DNA of 64,000 nt, taken from Vibrio spartinae. GTDB taxonomy: Bacteria; Pseudomonadota; Gammaproteobacteria; Enterobacterales; Vibrionaceae. This document shows, one piece after another, positions 45,745 through 57,770 of the stretch; position 1 is the stretch's first letter, and every line of letters begins with the position of its first letter. The stretch covers positions 3,773,001-3,837,000 of the forward strand of contig NZ_AP024907.1 in the NCBI RefSeq assembly GCF_024347135.1, written 5' to 3'. The notes under the pieces were generated by a model. That model saw only the letters and a program-made list of their open reading frames with translations. It did not search any database and was not told where the DNA came from. A program made the position numbers and the translations under genes.

Positions 45745-48516
45745 TTAATGGGCTTTTTCCCAGCTTTCACCCCGTCCTACCTCTGCAACTAAAGGCACAC
45801 GCAGGGTTGCTGCGGATTCCATGAGTTTTTGTATTTTACTTTCAATTTCGGTCAGAGATGACTCTTGGACTTCAAAAACCAGCTCATCGTGTACCTGCAT
45901 CAATAACCGGACTCTCCCATGACCTTCTTGCTCGATCCACGCATCAACAAATAGCATTGCTTTTTTGATGATATCAGCGGCAGTTCCCTGCATCGGTGCA
46001 TTGATCGCAGCGCGTTCTGCGGCTTTTCTCCGCATTCCATTACCAGAGCGAATTTCCGGCAGATGCAAACGACGACCAAAGAGTGTTTCGACATAGCCCT
46101 GCTCGCTTGCTTGCGCACGGGTATCTTCCATGTACTGCATCACACCGGGATAACGTTCGAAGTATCTCTCCATATAAGATTGCGCTTCTGTCCGAGGAAT
46201 ACCAAGCTGTTTAGCCAGACCAAACGCACTCATGCCATAGATCAAACCAAAGTTAACGGCTTTGGCGCGGCGACGCTGTTCGCTGGAGACCTGCTCGAGT
46301 GAAACCCCTAAAATTTCAGCGGCCGTGGCGGCATGAATATCTTTCCCTTGCTGGAAAGCATCCAATAGCGACTGATCACCAGACAAATGTGCCATAATTC
46401 TCAACTCAATCTGAGAATAGTCGATCGCGACAATCTTCCAACCGGGTTCAGTGATAAATGCCTGACGAATCCGCCGGCCTTCTTCATTCCGCACCGGAAT
46501 ATTCTGTAGATTCGGATCCGTAGATGAAAGCCGTCCGGTTGCGGTCACCGCTTGATGATAAGAGGTATGCACGCGCCCTGTGACCGGATTAATCATTTTG
46601 GGCAACTTATCGGTGTAAGTCGATTTCAGTTTCGCCAAACCACGATGCTCCAGAATCACTTTCGGTAACGGATAATCCAGTGCCAGCTCCTGTAAAACTT
46701 CTTCATTAGTGGATGGGGTCCCCGACGGTGTTTTTTTCACCACCGGCAGCCCCATTTTTTCAAAGAAGATATGTTGTAGCTGCTTCGGAGAACTCAAGTT
46801 AAATGACTCTCCGGCAATCTCAAATGCCTTGCTCTCCAATTCCTCTAAACGCTGAGCAATTTCCTGAGACTGAACATTCAAACGCATGTCGTCGATATGA
46901 ACACCGGTTCTCTCCATCCTTGACAACACGGGCACCAGTGGCACTTCAATGTCTTGGTAGACGCGCAATAGTGCTTCATTCTGCGCTAGATGATCCATCA
47001 AGCGATGGTGTAACCGGAGTGTGACATCCGCATCTTCTGCCGCGTAAACACCCGCTTGTTCCAGATCGATCTGGTTAAATGTCAGCTGATTTTTACCTTT
47101 GCCGGCAATTTGTTCGAATGAAATACAACTATGTTGCAGAAAACGGAGCGCCAGACTATCCATATCATGCCGACCGCCCACACTGTCATATACGTAAGAA
47201 GCCAGCATGGTATCGTGCGCAATCCCGCGTAACTCAATGTCATAACGAGCCAGAATACTCATATCAAATTTCAGGTTCTGTCCGACTTTATGGCAGTGTT
47301 CATCTTCCAGAACCGGCTTAAGCTGAGCTAATACCCAATCGCGATCCAACTGTTCCGGTGCATCCATGTAGTCATGCGCAACCGGCACATAGGCCGCTTC
47401 ACCCTCGTTAATTGCAAATGACACCCCGACGAGATTGGCTGTCATATAATCCAATCCATCGGTTTCGGTATCAAAAGCAAACAGAGATGCATTTTTTAGC
47501 TTGTCTAGCCAAGCCATAAAATCAGATTCATTTAAGACAGTCTGGTACTGGCTGCGATCAATATTGACCGCCGATGTATCCATCGTTGCCGAAGCCGCAT
47601 CAGATGCCTGATTCATTTCAGGGCTTCCCTCCGGACTTTCAAGCAATTCATTCAGCCAGGATTTAAATGTCAGTTGCCCATACTGCTGAATCAGTTCTTC
47701 TCGATCCGCAGGGCGTTTGACCAGCGTATCTAGTGTGTCTTCCAGCGCGACATCCAGTTTAATCGTCGCGAGTTGGTAAGAAAGCCACGCATTGTCTTTA
47801 TTCTCTGCCAGCTTCTTCGCCATCGTCTTGGAGCCGCGGAATCCCAAGTCAGCAATTTTATCGAGATTCTGATAGATCGCTTCCAAACCACCGATTCCCT
47901 GAAGCAATGCAGTCGCCGTCTTTTCACCGACACCCGGCACGCCCGGAATGTTATCAACTTTATCACCCATCAATGCCAGATAATCGATGATCAGTTCCGG
48001 AGGTATCCCGAACTTCTCTACCACACCTTCGCGATCCATCACGAGATTCGTCATGGTGTTAATCAAGGTCACCTTATCGTTCACCAATTGCGCCATATCT
48101 TTATCACCCGTGCTAATCAGCACTGGCATGTCGGCATTGGTCGCTTGCATTGCAATCGTCCCGATCACATCGTCGGCTTCCACACCTTCGATGGCGAGCA
48201 ACGGTAATCCCATAGAACGGATAATCTTATGCAGCGGCTCAATCTGGCAACGTAATTCATCCGGCATCGGTGGGCGATTGGCTTTATATTCGGCGTACAT
48301 TTCATCGCGGAACGTTTTGCCTTTGGCATCAAACACGACTGCAATCCGCTCCGAAGGATACTGACGCATCATGCTACGGATCATATTAATGACACCATAA
48401 ACGGCATTAGTGGGGATTTCACCATTGCTCATGGTGCTTGGATAGGCATGGAATGCACGATAAAGATAAGAAGAACCGTCAATCAAAATGAGTGGGTTAT
48501 CAGGAATATGGGCCAT
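45745..48516 (-). CDS. polA: DNA polymerase I
   Basis: 923 residues. The 5'-3' nuclease domain begins [18 protein letters not shown] and has VEADDVIGT and [11 protein letters not shown]. The proofreading domain has [13 protein letters not shown] with both metal aspartate/glutamate residues intact. The polymerase domain shows motif [18 protein letters not shown], motif [17 protein letters not shown] and motif [15 protein letters not shown] at 48516 gives the family length (928 in E. coli). The frame is open to 48588 without a conserved extension. Confidence 0.97.
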   Translation of the reverse strand: MAHIPDNPLILIDGSSYLYRAFHAYPSTMSNGEIPTNAVYGVINMIRSMMRQYPSERIAVVFDAKGKTFRDEMYAEYKANRPPMPDELRCQIEPLHKIIRSMGLPLLAIEGVEADDVIGTIAMQATNADMPVLISTGDKDMAQLVNDKVTLINTMTNLVMDREGVVEKFGIPPELIIDYLALMGDKVDNIPGVPGVGEKTATALLQGIGGLEAIYQNLDKIADLGFRGSKTMAKKLAENKDNAWLSYQLATIKLDVALEDTLDTLVKRPADREELIQQYGQLTFKSWLNELLESPEGSPEMNQASDAASATMDTSAVNIDRSQYQTVLNESDFMAWLDKLKNASLFAFDTETDGLDYMTANLVGVSFAINEGEAAYVPVAHDYMDAPEQLDRDWVLAQLKPVLEDEHCHKVGQNLKFDMSILARYDIELRGIAHDTMLASYVYDSVGGRHDMDSLALRFLQHSCISFEQIAGKGKNQLTFNQIDLEQAGVYAAEDADVTLRLHHRLMDHLAQNEALLRVYQDIEVPLVPVLSRMERTGVHIDDMRLNVQSQEIAQRLEELESKAFEIAGESFNLSSPKQLQHIFFEKMGLPVVKKTPSGTPSTNEEVLQELALDYPLPKVILEHRGLAKLKSTYTDKLPKMINPVTGRVHTSYHQAVTATGRLSSTDPNLQNIPVRNEEGRRIRQAFITEPGWKIVAIDYSQIELRIMAHLSGDQSLLDAFQQGKDIHAATAAEILGVSLEQVSSEQRRRAKAVNFGLIYGMSAFGLAKQLGIPRTEAQSYMERYFERYPGVMQYMEDTRAQASEQGYVETLFGRRLHLPEIRSGNGMRRKAAERAAINAPMQGTAADIIKKAMLFVDAWIEQEGHGRVRLLMQVHDELVFEVQESSLTEIESKIQKLMESAATLRVPLVAEVGRGESWEKAH

Positions 48517-48747
48517 AGTTTTTGGTATCCGAGGTGGAGGTCTCAAAATTATCTGCTTAGAATGCCATGAGTTCCCCGAGGATGCCACGTTCTACCGGGT
48601 TTTTACCGAAATCCCAAACGGCTGAAATCCATAGAAGAGACTTGATATTGTGGATAAGTCTGTTCATAGTTTTATTCCCATTGATATAAAACCAGTAAAA
48701 AAAACTAAAAACACATATATAAACACTTGATTTTTAATTGTTAAATA

Positions 48748-48776
48748 AAAGATCTGTGTAAAAACACATGATCTTT
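48748..48776. repeat. Hairpin in the polA upstream region
   Basis: AAAGATCTGTGT (48748-48759) pairs with ACACATGATCTTT (48764-48776) with one bulged base around an AAAA loop. On the minus strand TTTTATTT follows, so it may be a back-up terminator for transcripts that read through from ryhB into polA. Confidence 0.5.
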
Positions 48777-48839
48777 CCGGGATCAATCACTGTGGAAAAG
48801 TATATCGTTCTGTTAACAGAACTTATCTCATTAGAAAAG

Positions 48840-49057
48840 AAAAAAGCGACACCCAAAGGATGTCGCCTAGCATAAGCAAGAAAGTGATACGTGTGACCAG
48901 ATCGCTTTCTTATAAAGCTATAAATACACTGGAAGCAATGTGAGCAATGTCGTGTCAAAAAGAAGAGTGCAAGCCCGTAAATACCATCGCATTAAGCAGC
49001 AAAAATAAATTGAGCTACATCTAAGCGCTGTGGTGGACTTCCTCATTTCCCTAAGAC
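48840..49057 (-). ncRNA. ryhB: RyhB, iron-responsive small RNA
   Basis: The minus strand contains CACGACATTGCTCACATTGC followed by TTCCAG (48929-48954), the near-invariant pairing core of RyhB that represses sodB and other iron-protein mRNAs with Hfq. The predicted start is ~49057 and the end is a GCGACA-stem terminator with T6 at ~48840, giving ~218 nt. This is close to the long V. cholerae form rather than the 90-nt E. coli form. It lies between hemB and polA. The promoter is overlapped by a Fur box. Confidence 0.95.
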
Positions 49058-49061
49058 GATA

Positions 49062-49093
49062 GTAATAATAATTATTCTCATTTAAAAGATCAA
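49062..49093 (-). promoter_or_regulatory. ryhB promoter with overlapping Fur box
   Basis: On the minus strand, -35 TTGATC (49088-49093), a 17-bp spacer and -10 TATTAT (49065-49070) make a good promoter. The 19-bp stretch 49062-49080, TGAGAATAATTATTATTAC, resembles the Fur consensus GATAATGATAATCATTATC and covers the -10, so Fur-Fe would block it. Confidence 0.85.
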
Positions 49094-49156
49094 GCATTAA
49101 ATGAGAAAAAATCTCATTTACTTGCCGTAACTGGTGTAACTCATTCATAAGTAAAA

Positions 49157-49186
49157 CAATAAAGGCTGACAACGGTCAGCCTTTGA
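49157..49186 (-). terminator. Intrinsic terminator of hemB
   Basis: AAAGGCTGAC (49161-49170) and GTCAGCCTTT (49175-49184) form a perfect 10-bp stem with a 4-nt loop, followed on the minus strand by TATTGTTTT. It isolates hemB from ryhB 60-odd bases further on. Confidence 0.87.
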
Positions 49187-49223
49187 TACACTTTTTAACT
49201 CAATGAGAGCACCGACATTGATA

Positions 49224-50605
<1,382 letters not shown>

Positions 50606-51370
50606 ATGATTGATACGCACGCCCATGTTTATGCCCGCGAATTTGACCATGACCGACAAGACGTGATTCAACGAGCGCTGACACAAGGGATCGATATGAT
50701 CTGTATGCCGAATATCGATCTCGACTCTATCGAACCGATGCTGGCAACCGAAGCCACCTATCCTGAAATATGTCGTTCGATGATGGGATTACATCCTTGC
50801 TACGTGGATCAAAATGTTCATCAGACGCTGGATATCATTCATGCATGGTTTGATAAACATGAGTTCATTGCCGTCGGTGAGATTGGCATCGATCTATACT
50901 GGGACACCACGTATCAAGCACAACAAGAGGAAGCGTTTCTCACTCAGTTGAGCTGGGCAAAAGAAAAGCAGCTCCCGGTGGTGATTCATACCCGCAACTC
51001 AATGCAAGAAACCATTCAGCTACTCAGCCAGGCACAAGATGGTTCGCTGCAAGGCGTCTTTCACTGTTTTGGTGGCAGTGTTGCAGAAGCCAAAGCGATT
51101 CAGGATTTAGGCTTTCATCTTGGTTTAGGCGGTGTCACAACATTTAAAAATGGTGGCATGGACCAAATCGTTCCTCATCTGGATATCCGGCAAATCATTC
51201 TGGAAACAGACTGTCCTTATCTGGCCCCGGTGCCTCACCGCGGGAAACGCAATGAACCGGCCTACACTCACCTTGTCGCCCAACGAATTGCAGCACTGAA
51301 AAAGATGTCGCTTGAAGAGGTGGACAAACTGACCACGGATAATGCGCAGCAGTTATTTCGCCTGCCTTGA
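50606..51370 (+). CDS. tatD: TatD-family metal-dependent hydrolase
   Basis: 254 residues of a TIM-barrel DNase family. DTHAHV, GEIGIDLYW, VVIHTRN, FHCFGGS and ETDCPYL are its metal-binding motifs in order. Members act as 3'-5' nucleases. The link with Tat export is by genome position only. It is convergent with the lysR gene. Confidence 0.88.
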   Translation: MIDTHAHVYAREFDHDRQDVIQRALTQGIDMICMPNIDLDSIEPMLATEATYPEICRSMMGLHPCYVDQNVHQTLDIIHAWFDKHEFIAVGEIGIDLYWDTTYQAQQEEAFLTQLSWAKEKQLPVVIHTRNSMQETIQLLSQAQDGSLQGVFHCFGGSVAEAKAIQDLGFHLGLGGVTTFKNGGMDQIVPHLDIRQIILETDCPYLAPVPHRGKRNEPAYTHLVAQRIAALKKMSLEEVDKLTTDNAQQLFRLP

Positions 51371-51425
51371 GACAAAACAACAGCACTGCCGTACCATTGC
51401 CATTGAACGAGATTGAGCAAGGGGG

Positions 51426-52394
51426 TCACTCATCCCCTTGTCGAAACTGGTACGCGGTCAGTTTTTCTTCGGGAAAATGCAGCGACGGGTTACGCGCGAA
51501 AGCTGCCAGCAGATAATCAACCGTAACTTTCACCCGGGGTGCGATCAGCGTGCGATGCGGATATTGAATGACCATCTCATAACTTCCGGGATCATACTGC
51601 CCCAAAAGTACAGCCTTTAACTGACCGCTTTCAAGATATTGCATCGCATGATGAATACCGATTTGTGCAATCCCCATTCCGGCAACAGCAGCCTGAACCA
51701 AAGCTTCAGGGGCTGAGAGGGTCAATACCGCTGGCTGCGGATCCACCGTCGTCAGACTGCCGTCCTGACTCTTGAATCCCCAAGGATTAATACGCCCGCC
51801 TAAGAAACGTCGGGCAATCAGACGGTGTCGCGTTAAATCTTCCGGTATCTGGGGTGCACCATGTATGGCTAAATAGTCTGGCGAAGCAGCGAGAACCGTC
51901 TTTAACCGACAAACCGGCCGGGTAATCAACGACGAATCGACAATTCGTCCCCCACGAATCGCAATGTCATAACCATCGTGAATGAGCTCCCTCATCCGGT
52001 CATCAAAATCCACATCAACGGTCAATCCCGGATAAAGCTCAAATAATCCGGGTAACACCGGTAATAAATATTCCCGGCCGAAAGCAGCACTGGTTGCGAT
52101 CTTAACATGACCGCTCATTTCGACCTTGCTTGCCACCAGATTATCAACCGCACTATCCAGCGCTCCCAAAGCAATACGAGCCTGAGATAAAAAAGCAGCG
52201 CCTTCCTCCGTCAAATTGATTTTTCTTGTTGTCCGGTTCATCAGGCGAACACCTAACACCTGCTCCAGAGCAGCGACATTCTTACTGACCGCCGCAGCGC
52301 TGATGCCCAGCTTTCTGGCCGCGGCAGAAAAGCTACCGACATCGGCAGCTTCGACAAATGACAAAATGGCGCGGACATGCTGCGAAACTTCCAT
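51426..52394 (-). CDS. LysR-family transcriptional regulator
   Basis: 322 residues. N-terminal helix-turn-helix (FSAAARKLGISAAAVSKNVAALEQ), then an effector-binding domain with EYLLPVLPGLFELYPGLTVDVDFDD. CrgA/quinone-sensing-like by overall type. It is divergent from the NAD(P)H oxidoreductase gene, which it most likely controls. The shared 204-bp gap contains a palindromic site. The tatD-tatC gap has been widened by this two-gene insertion. Confidence 0.93.
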   Translation of the reverse strand: MEVSQHVRAILSFVEAADVGSFSAAARKLGISAAAVSKNVAALEQVLGVRLMNRTTRKINLTEEGAAFLSQARIALGALDSAVDNLVASKVEMSGHVKIATSAAFGREYLLPVLPGLFELYPGLTVDVDFDDRMRELIHDGYDIAIRGGRIVDSSLITRPVCRLKTVLAASPDYLAIHGAPQIPEDLTRHRLIARRFLGGRINPWGFKSQDGSLTTVDPQPAVLTLSAPEALVQAAVAGMGIAQIGIHHAMQYLESGQLKAVLLGQYDPGSYEMVIQYPHRTLIAPRVKVTVDYLLAAFARNPSLHFPEEKLTAYQFRQGDE

Positions 52395-52442
52395 GACGAC
52401 TCCAAAAGAAGATTGTTGTTAAAGCACACGAAGCCGCATTAT

Positions 52443-52490
52443 TAACTTTAAGTTGAAAACTGTTCAACCATACACGCCATTAAAGTTATA
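52443..52490. promoter_or_regulatory. LysR-type operator candidate
   Basis: GTTGAA-N5-TTCAAC (52452-52468) is a perfect inverted repeat of the T-N11-A type. TAACTTTAA (52443-52451) and TTAAAGTTA (52482-52490) form a second repeat around it. Both lie between the divergent lysR and oxidoreductase genes, where LysR proteins bind. Confidence 0.6.
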
Positions 52491-52598
52491 AATAAATGCA
52501 TTCATACTATCAATCCTGAACAGCGAACGGGGCCAGATAAAAACGTCTGCGGACAGCTTCAGCCCCAAAATTCATATGTATTCCCGGAGATAGATTGA

Positions 52599-53123
52599 AT
52601 GAAAACACTGGTTATTGTTTCACACCCTTACGCAGAGCAGTCCACCGTCATCAAAGCACTTGAACAAGTGGCACTCGATACGACGGCGGTCACCGTCCGC
52701 AATCTGGACACAATTTATGGCAAGAATGTCAGTCAGTTTGACATTGCCACAGAACAGGCCGCCTACGAAGGGATGGACCGAGTCGTTTATATGTTCCCGA
52801 TCCATTGGTTCAACATCACGCCGATGCTGAAAGCCTATCTCAATGAAGTCTGGACTTATGGCTGGGCATTTGGCCCGGAAGGCAAAGCGCTCCAAGGCAA
52901 AGAAATGCTGATCGTCACCTGCACCGGCGCAAATGAAACGACCTATTCATCGACCGGACGGGTTCAAAGTACCATCAAAGAAGTGCTGACGCCGATGAAA
53001 GCCAGTGCATTATATGTTGGGATGACCTTTATTGAACCATTAGCGTTTCATGAAGCGATGGATATAACGCCCCAAAAGCTGACGTCATTCCAAAGTCAGC
53101 TCGCACAGCGATTGCTGGCTTAA
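52599..53123 (+). CDS. Flavodoxin-like NAD(P)H oxidoreductase (KefF/MdaB type)
   Basis: 174 residues. VIVSHPYAEQSTV binds FMN phosphate, MFPIHWFNITPMLKAYLNEVWTYGWAFG is the substrate/dimer motif and IVTCTGAN a further FMN-binding loop of the Flavodoxin_2 family, which reduces quinones. A GGAG ribosome site precedes ATG 52599. Probable target of the divergent LysR protein. Confidence 0.88.
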   Translation: MKTLVIVSHPYAEQSTVIKALEQVALDTTAVTVRNLDTIYGKNVSQFDIATEQAAYEGMDRVVYMFPIHWFNITPMLKAYLNEVWTYGWAFGPEGKALQGKEMLIVTCTGANETTYSSTGRVQSTIKEVLTPMKASALYVGMTFIEPLAFHEAMDITPQKLTSFQSQLAQRLLA

Positions 53124-53162
53124 ACAGACTTCGGCAGCAGCAATGACAAGATCTGGAATCAA

Positions 53163-53912
53163 TCATGCGTCCAGATCTTCTTTTTCAGGTTGTTTTTTGC
53201 TGTAGAAACGGGCACAAAAAACCCCGACCTCAAACAGTAAACAGATCGGAACAGCCAGCAGCGTCTGAGAAATAATATCCGGTGGGGTCAGCACCATCCC
53301 GACCACAAATGCTCCGACAATAATGTAAGGTCGTTTTTGCCGAAGAGCTTTTGGTGTGGTTGCCCCCGTCCAACAAAGCAGCATGATGGCAACCGGCACT
53401 TCAAATGCAATCCCAAATGCTAAAAATAGCGCCAGCACAAAATCAAGATAGCTGGCAATGTCGGTCGCAAAAGCCACGCCCCCGAGCGAAATTGCTGTAA
53501 AGAAACTGAAAATTAAAGGAAAAACCACAAAATAAGCGAATCCGACCCCACAATAAAACAAGATCGAACTCGAAACGATCAGGGGCATCACCAGCTTGCG
53601 TTCATGTTTATACAGCCCCGGAGCAACAAAGGCCCAGATTTGGTAAAGCAGATACGGTACCGTCACGAACAACGCAACAATCAATGTCAACTTGAGCGGT
53701 GTAAAGAATGGTGAAGCGACATCGGTGGCAATCATGGTGGCGCCTGAGGGTAACCGCTCAACCAGCGGCCGGGCAACAAACTCGTAAATATGACTGGCAA
53801 AATAGACCAAACCAAAAAATACAACGATAACGGCCACAATGCAGCGCAGCAATCGATCACGTAATTCCAGTAAGTGACGAATTAAAGGTTGGGTTTGCTC
53901 AACAGACGACAT
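53163..53912 (-). CDS. tatC: Sec-independent protein translocase TatC
   Basis: Receptor of the twin-arginine translocase, which exports folded proteins. 249 residues, six membrane helices. [11 protein letters not shown] and [11 protein letters not shown] are the TatC signatures, and [10 protein letters not shown] is also present. Final gene of tatA-tatB-tatC; a ~100-bp gap precedes it. Confidence 0.97.
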   Translation of the reverse strand: MSSVEQTQPLIRHLLELRDRLLRCIVAVIVVFFGLVYFASHIYEFVARPLVERLPSGATMIATDVASPFFTPLKLTLIVALFVTVPYLLYQIWAFVAPGLYKHERKLVMPLIVSSSILFYCGVGFAYFVVFPLIFSFFTAISLGGVAFATDIASYLDFVLALFLAFGIAFEVPVAIMLLCWTGATTPKALRQKRPYIIVGAFVVGMVLTPPDIISQTLLAVPICLLFEVGVFCARFYSKKQPEKEDLDA

Positions 53913-54012
53913 ATTGACTCCATATTACGTCAGGAACAGGTGACGTCAGAAAAAACCAAGTTTAAGCAACACACAGCATGCAAAATACATCGCAGCAGTT
54001 ATATCACCGCTG

Positions 54013-54336
54013 TTATTCAGACGGTTTCTCTGCACTTTTATCATCCGTTGGAGGTTGCTCAACATCACGAATGGGCGTGTCCACGGATTCATGTGATTGG
54101 TGTAATTCAGGAAATGGATCGTTCGCTTTCATTTGCTCAGCTTGTTGATGGTTGTCTTTGAGTTCCTCAATCTGCAACTCTTGAGACAGTTCATGCTGGA
54201 CATGATTAGCGACTTTTTTCACGGACGCAATCAATCGGGCGAGACTTCGAATCGCCTGGGGCAAGCGCTCCGGCCCCAGAACAACCAGTGCAATCACCGA
54301 GATTAATACCAGCTCCCAAAAACCGATATCAAACAC
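54013..54336 (-). CDS. tatB: Sec-independent protein translocase TatB
   Basis: 107 residues. The N-terminal helix MFDIGFWELVLISVIALVVLGPERLP is characteristic of TatB; the amphipathic helix and a long charged tail follow. The start codon is GTG at 54336. It lies 6 bp after tatA. Confidence 0.96.
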   Translation of the reverse strand: MFDIGFWELVLISVIALVVLGPERLPQAIRSLARLIASVKKVANHVQHELSQELQIEELKDNHQQAEQMKANDPFPELHQSHESVDTPIRDVEQPPTDDKSAEKPSE

Positions 54337-54342
54337 CGAAAT

Positions 54343-54564
54343 CTACTCTTTGTCTTGATGGTTCTGCGTAGAAGAAGCAGATTTCTGTTGTGTTTCATCC
54401 GGCTTTTCACGCTTCGCTTCAGCAGGATCTTCATCCATTGCTTTTCTAAAGCCTTTCACGGCACCACCGAGATCGCTACCCATGCTCCGCAGTTTTTTAG
54501 TGCCAAACAGTAACACCACAATGGCTGCAATAATTAGTAATTCCGTAACACCAATGCCACCCAT
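54343..54564 (-). CDS. tatA: Sec-independent protein translocase TatA
   Basis: 73 residues. One short helix ([35 protein letters not shown] region) with the FG hinge, and a charged tail rich in Glu, Asp and Lys. TatA forms the transport pore. It lies 44 bp after ubiB on the same strand. Confidence 0.97.
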   Translation of the reverse strand: MGGIGVTELLIIAAIVVLLFGTKKLRSMGSDLGGAVKGFRKAMDEDPAEAKREKPDETQQKSASSTQNHQDKE

Positions 54565-54608
54565 ATCACAATCCTTTTATGCTTCGTCAAACTTCTCAGC
54601 AGATATGC

Positions 54609-56246
54609 TTACCGACGGTAGAACATCCAACTGATTAACCAAGACATCCCTCCGACCACAGCAGTACTGATTGACAGATGTGGCGCTTGCCCACTCGCCA
54701 AAAAGACCGCTGAACAGATCAGCGCAGTTGCCCCAATCCCTAAGAAAAACTTTCCTCGGGCCTGATCCCGTTTCACCTGACGGTAATCCTGATACATCGC
54801 ATTGACCCGTTGATTCATCACGCGCCCTTGCTTGAGACTTTCGTAGACCAGTTCTGGCAATTCCGGTAACTTTTCTACCCAGAATGGTGCCTTCTCACGG
54901 ATAGAACGCAATACTGCCCCCGGCCCAACCTGATCCATCATCCAACGTTCCAAAAACGGCTTGGCCGTTTTCCATAGATCAAGTTGAGGATATAACTGTC
55001 GCCCTAAACCTTCCACATAAAGTAACGTTTTTTGCAGTAAGACCAGTTGCGGCTGGACTTCCATATTGAAGCGGCGGGCCGTGTTAAATAAATTCAACAG
55101 CACATAGCCAAATGAAATCTCACACAACGGCTTGGCAAAAATTGGTTCGCACACGACCCGAATAGCACTCTCGAAGGCATCAATATCCGTATCATATGGC
55201 ACCCAACCGGACTCGACATGGAGTTCAGCAACGCGCTGATAATCACGATTGAAAAACGCCAGAAAATTTTCCGCCAGATAGCGTTTATCTTCTTTATTCA
55301 GCGTTCCGACAATCCCGCAATCCAACCCGATCCATTGCGGATTCTCAGGGTGAGCCGGCTGCACAAACACATTGCCCGGATGCATGTCGGCATGGAAAAA
55401 ACTGTCTCGGAAGACCTGCGTAAAAAAAACACTGACGCCTCGTTCCGCCAACAACTGCATATTGGTGCCGTTTGCCTGTAACGCATCAATATCCGAGACC
55501 TGAATCCCATAGATACGCTCCGATACCATCACGGTTTCATTACTGTATTCCGAAATGACCTCCGGAATGTAGAGTTCTTCACTTCCCTCAAAATTACGTC
55601 GCAACTGAATCGCATTCGCAGCTTCTCGCCGTAAGTCTAGTTCATCCAGCAACGTTTTCTCATATTCCCGAACCACTTCAACCGGCTTTAATCGGCGTGT
55701 TTCGGGCAGTGCTTTGGCAACAAGACGAGCCATTCGATGCATCAGTCTAATATCCGCGGCAATCACCGGCTGGATATCAGGACGAATTACTTTAAGCACC
55801 ACCTCACGGCCGTTGGATTTCAATGTTGCAGTATGTACCTGAGCAATTGACGCGGAGGCCAACGGTTCAACCGAAAAATCATCGAACCAAGTCTCGACCG
55901 CACCGCCCAACGCTTTTTCAATCTGTAGCTTCGCTAAGTGACCGTCAAACGGTGAGACTTTATCCTGCAACAGCGCTAATTGATCGGCGATATGCGGGGG
56001 AAACAAATCCCGTCGGGTAGACATCATCTGACCAAACTTAATCCAGACCGGGCCCAACTCCTGAAGCGCCAAACGCAGACGCTCACCTAATGGTTTCTCA
56101 GGATAACGATTCTGCAGCCAGAAGAGCGCTTTTCTCGCTAATAATGGGGCACGGAGCAAGTGATGATCAGGGAGAAATTCATCAAGACCATATTCCAGCT
56201 GTACCTTGATGATCCGGTACAACCGCTTGATTTCTGTTGGTGTCAT
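54609..56246 (-). CDS. ubiB: UbiB, atypical kinase/ATPase of ubiquinone synthesis
   Basis: 545 residues of the ADCK/UbiB family. The KxGQ motif is in [15 protein letters not shown], the Ala-rich loop [11 protein letters not shown] replaces the usual Gly loop, and MHPGNVFV and DCGIVGTL are the catalytic and metal motifs. Two membrane helices end the protein. It overlaps ubiJ by 4 bp. Confidence 0.97.
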   Translation of the reverse strand: MTPTEIKRLYRIIKVQLEYGLDEFLPDHHLLRAPLLARKALFWLQNRYPEKPLGERLRLALQELGPVWIKFGQMMSTRRDLFPPHIADQLALLQDKVSPFDGHLAKLQIEKALGGAVETWFDDFSVEPLASASIAQVHTATLKSNGREVVLKVIRPDIQPVIAADIRLMHRMARLVAKALPETRRLKPVEVVREYEKTLLDELDLRREAANAIQLRRNFEGSEELYIPEVISEYSNETVMVSERIYGIQVSDIDALQANGTNMQLLAERGVSVFFTQVFRDSFFHADMHPGNVFVQPAHPENPQWIGLDCGIVGTLNKEDKRYLAENFLAFFNRDYQRVAELHVESGWVPYDTDIDAFESAIRVVCEPIFAKPLCEISFGYVLLNLFNTARRFNMEVQPQLVLLQKTLLYVEGLGRQLYPQLDLWKTAKPFLERWMMDQVGPGAVLRSIREKAPFWVEKLPELPELVYESLKQGRVMNQRVNAMYQDYRQVKRDQARGKFFLGIGATALICSAVFLASGQAPHLSISTAVVGGMSWLISWMFYRR

Positions 56247-56848
56247 AGTTTCTCCGCCAGCGACTGAATCCGGCTTTCAAGCCGGGCTAACTGACTGTGT
56301 ACTTCGTCCACTTGATCACAAAAATCAGCCACCGCGAGTGGTCCCGGAGCGATTTGCCACTCTTCGGTTAAAACCTGTGCAACATGGGATTGGTGACGCT
56401 GATGTTGTGTTTGCAGAAAATGACTAAAATCTTTGGCGGCTTGCGTCACCGTATGGGCGACGACATCTCCGCTCAGGCGTGATAACCACTCTTCCCAATC
56501 CGGCTTGCAGTCCGTCATCAGTTGAGCAAACTTCTGAGCCAGTTGGATATCACCTTCCAGTATCAACTTATCCTGTTTGATCAGTTGCGTGATGTTGGCC
56601 TGCTCCCGTAACTGCGGCAGCGTCGATAATGTCAGAGACAGATAGCAATCCGGTGTGCCTTCGTACCGTGCTAACACATCAATTTGCTGGCTGAAAACAA
56701 ACGTCAACGTTTGATTAAGCTCTTTCAGATGAATCTGAATCACATGACCTTTCAGGCGGGCAAGCTGACGAATCAGCACAGGATCATCCTGAATCAATCG
56801 GTTCAGGATGGTTTCAATCGTTGCGGTCAGTAAAGGTGCAAATGGCAT
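56243..56848 (-). CDS. ubiJ: UbiJ, SCP2-domain ubiquinone accessory factor
   Basis: 201 residues from ATG at 56848 ([19 protein letters not shown]). An N-terminal SCP2 lipid-binding domain is followed by a coiled-coil C-terminus ([26 protein letters not shown]). With UbiK it helps the soluble Ubi complex. An extension to 56893 overlaps ubiE and is not typical. It lies between ubiE and ubiB, as in enterics. Confidence 0.92.
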   Translation of the reverse strand: MPFAPLLTATIETILNRLIQDDPVLIRQLARLKGHVIQIHLKELNQTLTFVFSQQIDVLARYEGTPDCYLSLTLSTLPQLREQANITQLIKQDKLILEGDIQLAQKFAQLMTDCKPDWEEWLSRLSGDVVAHTVTQAAKDFSHFLQTQHQRHQSHVAQVLTEEWQIAPGPLAVADFCDQVDEVHSQLARLESRIQSLAEKL

Positions 56849-56861
56849 AGACACCGCCTTG

Positions 56862-57614
56862 TCAGAATTTATAACCACGGTGAAGCGCCACAATACCCGC
56901 AGTCAGATTGTAATAACTTACTTGCTCAAAACCCGCATCAACCATCATCCCTTTTAACGTTTCCTGATTCGGATGCATCCGGATCGATTCGGCAAGATAA
57001 CGGTAACTGTCAGCGTCGTTGGCAATGAGCTGCCCCATCTTCGGCAGGAGATGGAAGGAATATGTATCATAAACCTTGGATAACGGTTCAAATACGGGTT
57101 TCGAAAATTCCAGTACCAACAGACGCCCACCGGGTTTGAGCACCCGAAACATCGAGCGTAACGCTTGATCTTTATCGGTGACATTGCGCAGGCAAAAGCT
57201 AATTGTAATGCAGTCAAAATAATTGTCGGGGAATGGCAGTTCTTCCGCATTCGCCTGAACATAATGTACATTGCCGATAATACCACTATCGCGCAGCTTA
57301 TCCCGACCGACACATAGCATTGAATTGTTGATATCCGCCAGCACGACGTGTCCAGTGTCACCCACCATCCGGGAAAACTTGGCCGTCAGGTCTCCAGTAC
57401 CACCGCCCAGATCCAAAATTCGCTGTCCGGCACGAACACCGCTGCAATCAATCGTAAATCGTTTCCACAATCGGTGAATACCACCGGACATCAAGTCATT
57501 CATGATGTCGTACTTCGCTGCGACAGAATGAAAAACTTCTGCCACTTTATGCGCTTTCTCCGCTTTGGCGACGGTTTCAAAACCAAAATGGGTCGTTTCT
57601 TGATTTTCTGCCAT
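56862..57614 (-). CDS. ubiE: Ubiquinone/menaquinone C-methyltransferase UbiE
   Basis: SAM-dependent C-methylation in both quinone pathways. 250 residues from ATG at 57614 ([15 protein letters not shown]). [30 protein letters not shown] and [12 protein letters not shown] are the typical motifs. The frame is open to 57665, with a GTG start possible at 57632. Heads ubiE-ubiJ-ubiB-tatABC. Confidence 0.96.
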   Translation of the reverse strand: MAENQETTHFGFETVAKAEKAHKVAEVFHSVAAKYDIMNDLMSGGIHRLWKRFTIDCSGVRAGQRILDLGGGTGDLTAKFSRMVGDTGHVVLADINNSMLCVGRDKLRDSGIIGNVHYVQANAEELPFPDNYFDCITISFCLRNVTDKDQALRSMFRVLKPGGRLLVLEFSKPVFEPLSKVYDTYSFHLLPKMGQLIANDADSYRYLAESIRMHPNQETLKGMMVDAGFEQVSYYNLTAGIVALHRGYKF

Positions 57615-57770
57615 TTTTTCAGATTGCACGCCTTTACCTACCTTGCATGATCGAATATAAGCCACACATCACATTACCACATCATCCATAATGCTGAATA
57701 AACAGATGCTTGATAAACCAATGTGACTGATTGGTTGCGCTAGTTTACTGGATCCCCTGACGGATGTCTT

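Noticed and set aside
48734..48958. 74-residue minus-strand ORF upstream of polA
   Set aside because: It covers the ryhB terminator and core, with no ribosome site.
48918..49172. 84-residue minus-strand ORF between polA and hemB
   Set aside because: It starts in the hemB terminator and runs through the ryhB promoter and RNA. Non-coding explanation is far stronger.
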